A stretch of 64,000 nucleotides of DNA from Bagarius yarrelli (taxonomy: Eukaryota; Chordata; Actinopteri; Siluriformes; Sisoridae). Both the position numbers and the translations under genes were made by a program. Below are positions 58,826 through 64,000 of the stretch, piece after piece; the first letter of the stretch is position 1; every line of letters starts with the position of its first letter. The notes beneath the pieces were generated by a model. It did no database searches. It was not told where the DNA came from and worked only from the letters and a program-made list of their open reading frames with translations. The stretch covers positions 10,052,724 through 10,116,723 of the forward strand of contig VCAZ01000006.1 of NCBI GenBank assembly GCA_005784505.1, written 5' to 3'.

Positions 58826-59100
58826 CTGCCGAGATACTCAACTTCAGCTATCCACTTCTATAATAAAATCCACGGATCATGTAAAACAGTGCAGACGGGT
58901 ATTTTAACGCTAACCGTTAACGAGTGTTCGCTTGCTCGGCTGATAAAATCATGACCTGACCGCAAACATATACCGCTAGCTCTGAAAGGCCTTGCATGCA
59001 GCGCACGCGACATTGCGCGCTACGTCACTGAGTCTCCGTGTTTCCGTGGCATCACGCGCCGCTGAGGAGCCACAGCCAAACAGGCCTTTCAGTCAAATCC
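58826..59100 (-). promoter_or_regulatory. mapk8: mapk8 CpG-rich promoter and 5' untranslated exon
   Basis: On the minus strand a strong donor CGGCAG|GTAAGG ends a candidate leader exon at 58826, and the coding exon has its acceptor (GCCAG) just above 57051, leaving a nine-base leader before the ATG. Upstream, 58990-59060 is CpG-dense with GCGCACGCG and TGCGCGC (NRF1-like) and a CRE-like TACGTCA at 59021-59027. There is no TATA box in a convincing position. The transcription start is probably around 58950-59030. Confidence 0.55.
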
Positions 59101-59225
59101 AGTGTGTTGTAATGTCAGGGTTTATTTTAGATTTTGACACGTATTGTTTGGCCAAAATTTCTATAGAAAATAAAATATTTTACGTGGGTAGGTATTTAGA
59201 CCCTTGGCTAAGGCACCTCAAATAG

Positions 59226-60920
59226 AGTGCAGGTGCAAATCTGAATATACTGGGATGTGTGTGGAACCTGACCAAATCTCACCTGTAAAAAATAGAAACA
59301 TTAGCTTTATATATTATTTATAAAGGTATAAATATGTGTGAGAATCTTTACACAAATCCAAATGCATGTCAGAACAAAAGACATGAGGTCAATTAAACTG
59401 TGTAGAGAAATAAATCTGGGCAAGTGTGTTTAGTCATTTTTACAGTTTTGATTGTTAATGATCTACTATTATAAACAGAAAAAAATATAAAAAATATCTC
59501 CTTAGAACTAAAAAAGCAGTCCCCCAAACCTGATAGTCGCTTTACAGAGCTTACGAACTTATGAACTAATTCTTATACATAAAAACAACATAAAAAGAAC
59601 TTTAATGAAGGATTTTATTCTCTCCTGGTCTAAAGTCAGGAAGGTTGTTTATAATACTGTATTTTACAGAGAAACAAGAGATATATTTCAAAAACCATGA
59701 GAAGTTTGTTGGGTCCAGTTTAAACGATATAGAGATAGTTGAAAAGGAAAGTGACAGAGAATATTCAGGTCAATATCACATTCGGAAAAGACTTTTAATC
59801 TTGTAAAACTGTATTTTTTTCCATCAAAATGTCATCATTTCATGTTCAGTTCTATTATATATATATTCTAAATTATAATGTAACATATCACTCCTCCAGT
59901 CAAGATGTTGTTCAGTGAAACAGAAAACAGAAGGCTGTATTTAGAGATACTCAGACTCGCTTTAATCCAATTGAGTTCTTATGGCAGCAGTCTAACTATA
60001 GTGGCAGTAAATACTGGGTAGAGTCAAAGTCATTCTACACACCTCAGGATTCAGACATGGATATGGCGATATTTAGCATACAAATGTTTGGAAATTTTAA
60101 TGATAGACAGGTGTGGTGAAGAGAAAGAAAGTTTAGTAGTCCTACACCTATACATTGTGTGTTCTTGGCAACAGAAGGTAAACGGAGCTTGCAGAAGTGA
60201 GCGGATTAGCAACTGTTTCCTAAACATCGACAAGGAAACTTTAACAGACATGGAATTAGGTAAGGTAAAATCAGTTCAAAAGCAATGTTTAAACTTTACA
60301 TTTAACCATTTTGAGAATTAAATATCCTACAGAAGCGGATCTTATGCACCTTTTAGATTAGCAGCGATTAACTATGTAACTAGGTATAGTCTTGGTATGA
60401 ATGCATAGATTTTTCCTGGGGTATGAGATATTTTTACAATTTACGGGCAAGGCTTGTACTTTAGCATGCTATAATTGTTATTATTATTTTTTGTATTGTT
60501 ATTATTTATTTAATCATAGTAAAATAATTGTATACATTTCATTGACTTGCTCATCTACATTGTAAGATGAACAATGTCAGGTAAATCCAGTGGTTGTTTA
60601 GCCAATTGTTTTAAACTTTGAACTATGCTGCAGATTATGTCATTATTAATAATAATATTCTTCCTGGAAGTGGATATATATATATTCTAATCAATTTAGT
60701 AATTTAGATAAAAACATTTTTAACATAGATACATTCATACCTACATACAGTACATACAACACATTATACTGTCTGTAAATCTACTCTGCAAACTCGGACT
60801 AAAGTTTAAACTTTTGATGTTGATAAAAACTAATCCACATTTACCTCCATTTTTCTTTCCACCTGGCTTTATTTAGTGAGCTCGAATCTGTGCACTCGGG
60901 ATTGTGTACTGTAAGTGTAC
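59226..60920. other. Spacer between mapk8 and frmpd2
   Basis: AT-rich intergenic DNA between divergent genes. I see no coding exon, no transposon ends and no strong promoter signals close to the frmpd2 start. Confidence 0.5.
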
Positions 60921-60923
60921 AGC

Positions 60924-63836
60924 ATGAGTAGCACCTTTGTGACCCTAGCTGAAGTGTTGGAGGCTAGAGGAGGACCACTGGAGGAGGATGAGGTCTGGGC
61001 CCTCCTACTTACCTCTGCTGAATCACTGTTGGATCTCTTCAGCATAGGTAAAGCATACAGACAAGCAGTAGAGTCTGTCATGAATGTTGTCTATGCTTTA
61101 ATATATTTTTGGTTTGTTTTACTGTCCAATTTATTTATTTAGGGCAAAGCAACATCTGCAGCATTATAAGTCCAACATCACTGCTCTTGTCTATAAATGG
61201 TACACTAGCTTTCAAGAACTGCACAATGACAGATGAGGTGTGTGCCTTCACTGCACCAGAGATGCTGCAGGGCTGTGCTATGAACACCAGAACGGCTACG
61301 GAGAAGGTCGGCACCATTCCTAGAAATAAAAAGCAATAAAATATATTGCTAAAACAGACCCTTTACTTTAACATGGGGCAAACATACAGTAACACATCAT
61401 CACCGTCTGTGGTGTGATTATATGGACATTAAACTTTTATTTGTTTTATTAAAGGACTAATAAGAATAGACAGAGAACTTTTATTACAACTAGAAGAAAT
61501 AAAGGTAGCTTTACTGTGTCTCTGCCATCTAGTGCTAGATTTCAGTAATAACAGGACATAAGGGAAAAAACACAAAACTGGTTGAAAAAAGTTCATTTGG
61601 GAAAGAAAACTATCCAGATTTTATTTTACTTCAACTATGTAGCCTATCATAAACTCTGTGCATAAAATGAAGTCTAACAAAACATGAATTACCACGGTTA
61701 GAGTGGGACAATGTGTGTGTTTTTGCACAGAGCTATGATAACCTGACTGTACACAGTAGAAAAGCATTCACTGATACTCTGGCTCCCAAATCAAGCCAAA
61801 ACAGAGCAGGACCATATTCGGAGTGGGATTCTTAAAAAAGCACATACGACTGTAATTGATCAGAAGTCCACATACTGTAGTCAGGGGAGTGTATGTACAG
61901 TTTAACGTGAAAAGTAAACTTCCTCACCTAAAAGTGAAGATTTCTAAAGATTTATCGATAAACTGTGGCATCAACACATTTGGTAGATATTGTAAAATTG
62001 GTTTGAGATTTAATTTTTTTCCCACACAGAGAATGCTGACTGATTAGACAGTGAATAAAACAATCTACAATACATTTACTTACCGTTCATAAAGTATAGT
62101 GCATTTAATCCCTTTCCTTTTTTCAGATGATTGTCTACTCTCTTGGCATGACTTTCTATTGGTCAGTTGACTATCACATTCCTCAACACCAAGTAAGATC
62201 AACAACCAAAAGATTTACTTTGTATGTTGCAGATAAATATTTATTTTAATATTAATATACATTAATAAATATTTCACCTTTAAACCGCAAATCTGCTAAT
62301 ATCCTGTTCTGATATGCAGCCTGTTCAACTCAGTGATTCCCTGAACTGCCTTCTCCTAAGCATGTGTGAGGATGTGGCCCATCGGCGAGGAAACCTCAGC
62401 ACCATCCTGGAGGCCTGTGAATCTCACCACAAAGCCTCGTTTCTGTCACCACCTAACAGAGTCATCCAACGGCTTGTGGAAGAGCTTTTCCAAAACTCTG
62501 TGTGTTTTCAACAGAACAAATCATTTATGGTTTACAACAACCTGTATTTAAGTTTTTAAATAATCCTCTCTTGTTTGTTTCTAGGTTGACCAAGCCACTC
62601 ACACGGATCACACAGTGCAGCAGCTAAGTGGTAGAAGTTTGATGGTCAGAGAAAGACTTCATGGTAAGACTGCTAATAATAGATATAGAAAGCTATATGG
62701 TTAAGGATTTAATTACTTAAATACTTCCAAATTTCCATACCATGAACTTAAATAATAATAAGTATTATTTCTGGTGGAGCAATCAAGACTTTAGTATAGA
62801 TCATAATTTGCTTATGTTTTTGAGACTTTTTTAAGTTTATTGGTCTTTCAATCCAGCTTCTTGCATACGCCCTGGGGAAAGAAAAAAACAGAGGAAAAAC
62901 ATTTGGGCACGCAAAGTTTATTCTTTTAATATTACAAAAATTACAAAGGGTTGCACAGTGGTTAAGGTGTTGGGCTGCTTATTGGAAAATCTGGGTTTAA
63001 TTCTCAGCACCACCAATTTACCATCACTGGGCCCGTAACCCTCAATTGTTCAGTTGTATAAAGAGATGAATGTAAGTCGCTATGGATAAGGGCATGTCCC
63101 AGTTGAATTCGGAAATTTTCAGACACCCTGTAGTACAACTCATTCACTCTGCACGGAGTCATTATTGAATCATTAAACAATATTATTTTGCCGCTGTTAC
63201 TTTTAATTTAGCTTAAAATTTCTGCTCAAAAACATAATCAGAATTATAATAATAAAACATAAACATAAAAAGGATGCTAAAATTATGTCAACGCAAAATT
63301 TAAGCAAAATAGATTGGATAGACTTTAGGTGTATTGAGCAGCTAAAGTGATGTATGTTTTTGATTTACAACAAATAGTAATTAAATAGACCTCTCCATGG
63401 TCTAGACAGCATTTTCACTTTTATAAGAAATATCTCTAATACACTTATTTAACTTTCTTCATGGCTCATCATGAATATACAGTACAACTAATATTTAATG
63501 AATGTAAAATAAATGGAAATAGGAAACAAGATTTATGCTATGTTTGCTCTAATACCAGTCAGGGATTCAGAATAGGCTTAAAGGTTTACCATAAACTGAA
63601 CAGCTGACTGAAAACTGATAATCAGCCTTAGTTAAGCTCCTTAGACTGTAGACCCTGTTGTAGTGTTTCAATGTTTCGATGAAGGAAAAAATCTAGACTG
63701 TGTTTGGCTCTTTAATTAATGACCTATCTCTTTACTGGCTTGACAGGAAAATGGATAGCATACCCTGGATATGCAGAAGAGAATGCAAGTGCAGCAGAAA
63801 GACGCAGGCTGTCACTTGACTCAGATTTAAAACGGG
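60924..63836 (+). CDS. frmpd2: FERM and PDZ domain-containing protein 2, 5' part (KIND domain); runs off the window
   Basis: Scaffold protein of cell junctions and synapses; the full protein has KIND, FERM and PDZ domains. Exons: 60924-61047, 61143-61306, 62127-62192, 62320-62499, 62585-62663, 63747 to about 63836. Start at ATG 60924 (MSSTFVTLAEVLEARGGPLE), the usual KIND opening. Residues about 3-175 form the KIND domain, a catalytically dead kinase-like C-lobe: DEVWALLLTSAESLLDLF, FTAPEMLQG, VYSLGMTFYWS, LNCLLLSMCEDVAHRRGNLS, TILEACESHH. This last block closely follows human FRMPD2 ([20 protein letters not shown]). No catalytic lysine or DFG is expected or seen. The exon 4 donor (TCT|GTGTGT) and the exon 6 donor (G|GTGATC) are weak, so these two edges are less certain. 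FERM and PDZ exons lie beyond 64000. Confidence 0.88.
61715..61885 (+). mobile_element. Tc1/mariner 3' fragment in frmpd2 intron 2
   Basis: GGGATTCTTAAAAAAGCACA followed by TACGACTGTAATTGATCAGA and AGTCCACATACTGTAG matches the 3' end of the family seen at 29238 (GGGATGTTCAAAAAGCACAT...GTCCACATACTTTTGG in my memory of the consensus). No coding capacity. Confidence 0.55.
62946..63108 (+). repeat. tRNA-derived SINE
   Basis: Head GGGTTGCACAGTGGTTAAGG, B box region GGGTTTAATTCTCAGCACCA, then CACTGGGCCCGTAACCCTCA and the tail GTAAGTCGCTATGGATAAGG. The rest of frmpd2 intron 5 (63110-63740) is AT-rich with nothing recognised. Confidence 0.7.
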
Positions 63837-64000
63837 GTGATCCAAACCTTTTCCTGCTCGGTGTCTCTTTAGAATACGCAACTGTAGGCTTTCTTTGGGA
63901 AATTTCTTTGTAAAATAGGGTATAAAAATGTCTTACATAAGTTCAGCTATAAAATTAACAAACACTTTGTATTTTACTTTTTAATTTTATGGTCAAATAC

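Noticed and set aside
1..64000. CRISPR arrays, operons, prokaryotic or organellar features, tRNA and rRNA genes
   Set aside because: The sequence is vertebrate nuclear DNA with spliced genes; the only tRNA-like boxes are in SINEs with no cloverleaf.

Overview
The window is nuclear DNA from a ray-finned fish. Genes are split into small GT/AG exons separated by AT-rich introns, the coding sequence is vertebrate, and the intergenic DNA is full of fish-type SINE, L2-tail, Tc1/mariner, hAT and DIRS remnants plus long CA/GT, GA and ATT microsatellites. Two tRNA-derived SINE families (44.8-45.1 kb, 62.9-63.1 kb) resemble repeats I associate with catfishes and their otophysan relatives. That placement is an inference from repeat type only.

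Layout. (1) 15-11.2 kb, minus strand: the 5' part of wdfy4, 13 coding exons (about 927 residues) plus a likely leader exon. (2) 11.3-13.6 kb: intergenic DNA with a broken THAP zinc-finger fragment. (3) 13.8-18.3 kb, plus strand: a ten-exon ankyrin-repeat DHHC palmitoyltransferase gene. One of its introns is a 100-nt AT-AC intron of the U12 type; treating it as such removes an apparent in-frame stop. (4) 18.3-25.1 kb: gene-free, repeat-derived DNA. (5) 25.4-46.3 kb, plus strand: arhgap22 (PH, RhoGAP, coiled coil; 690 residues), with a candidate internal first exon at 35.5 kb that would start a short form with an MGLSCC N-terminus. (6) 50.2-59.0 kb, minus strand: mapk8 (JNK1; 427 residues), complete, with two mutually exclusive 72-nt exons that both end in U12-type donors and a tandem acceptor that switches the C-terminus. 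(7) 60.9-64.0 kb, plus strand: the 5' end of frmpd2 (KIND domain).

The order wdfy4 - arhgap22 - mapk8 - frmpd2, with these relative orientations, is that of human chromosome 10q11.22, so this is an old syntenic block. The ankyrin-DHHC gene sits between wdfy4 and arhgap22, where I know of no such gene in human. The genes are independent transcription units; mapk8 and arhgap22 converge, and mapk8 and frmpd2 diverge. Functionally they cover antigen cross-presentation (wdfy4), protein S-acylation, Rac inactivation (arhgap22), stress MAP-kinase signalling (mapk8) and a junctional/synaptic scaffold (frmpd2). Exon boundaries were placed by eye from splice consensus, reading phase and remembered protein homology; every phase joins and the three complete coding sequences are exact multiples of three.
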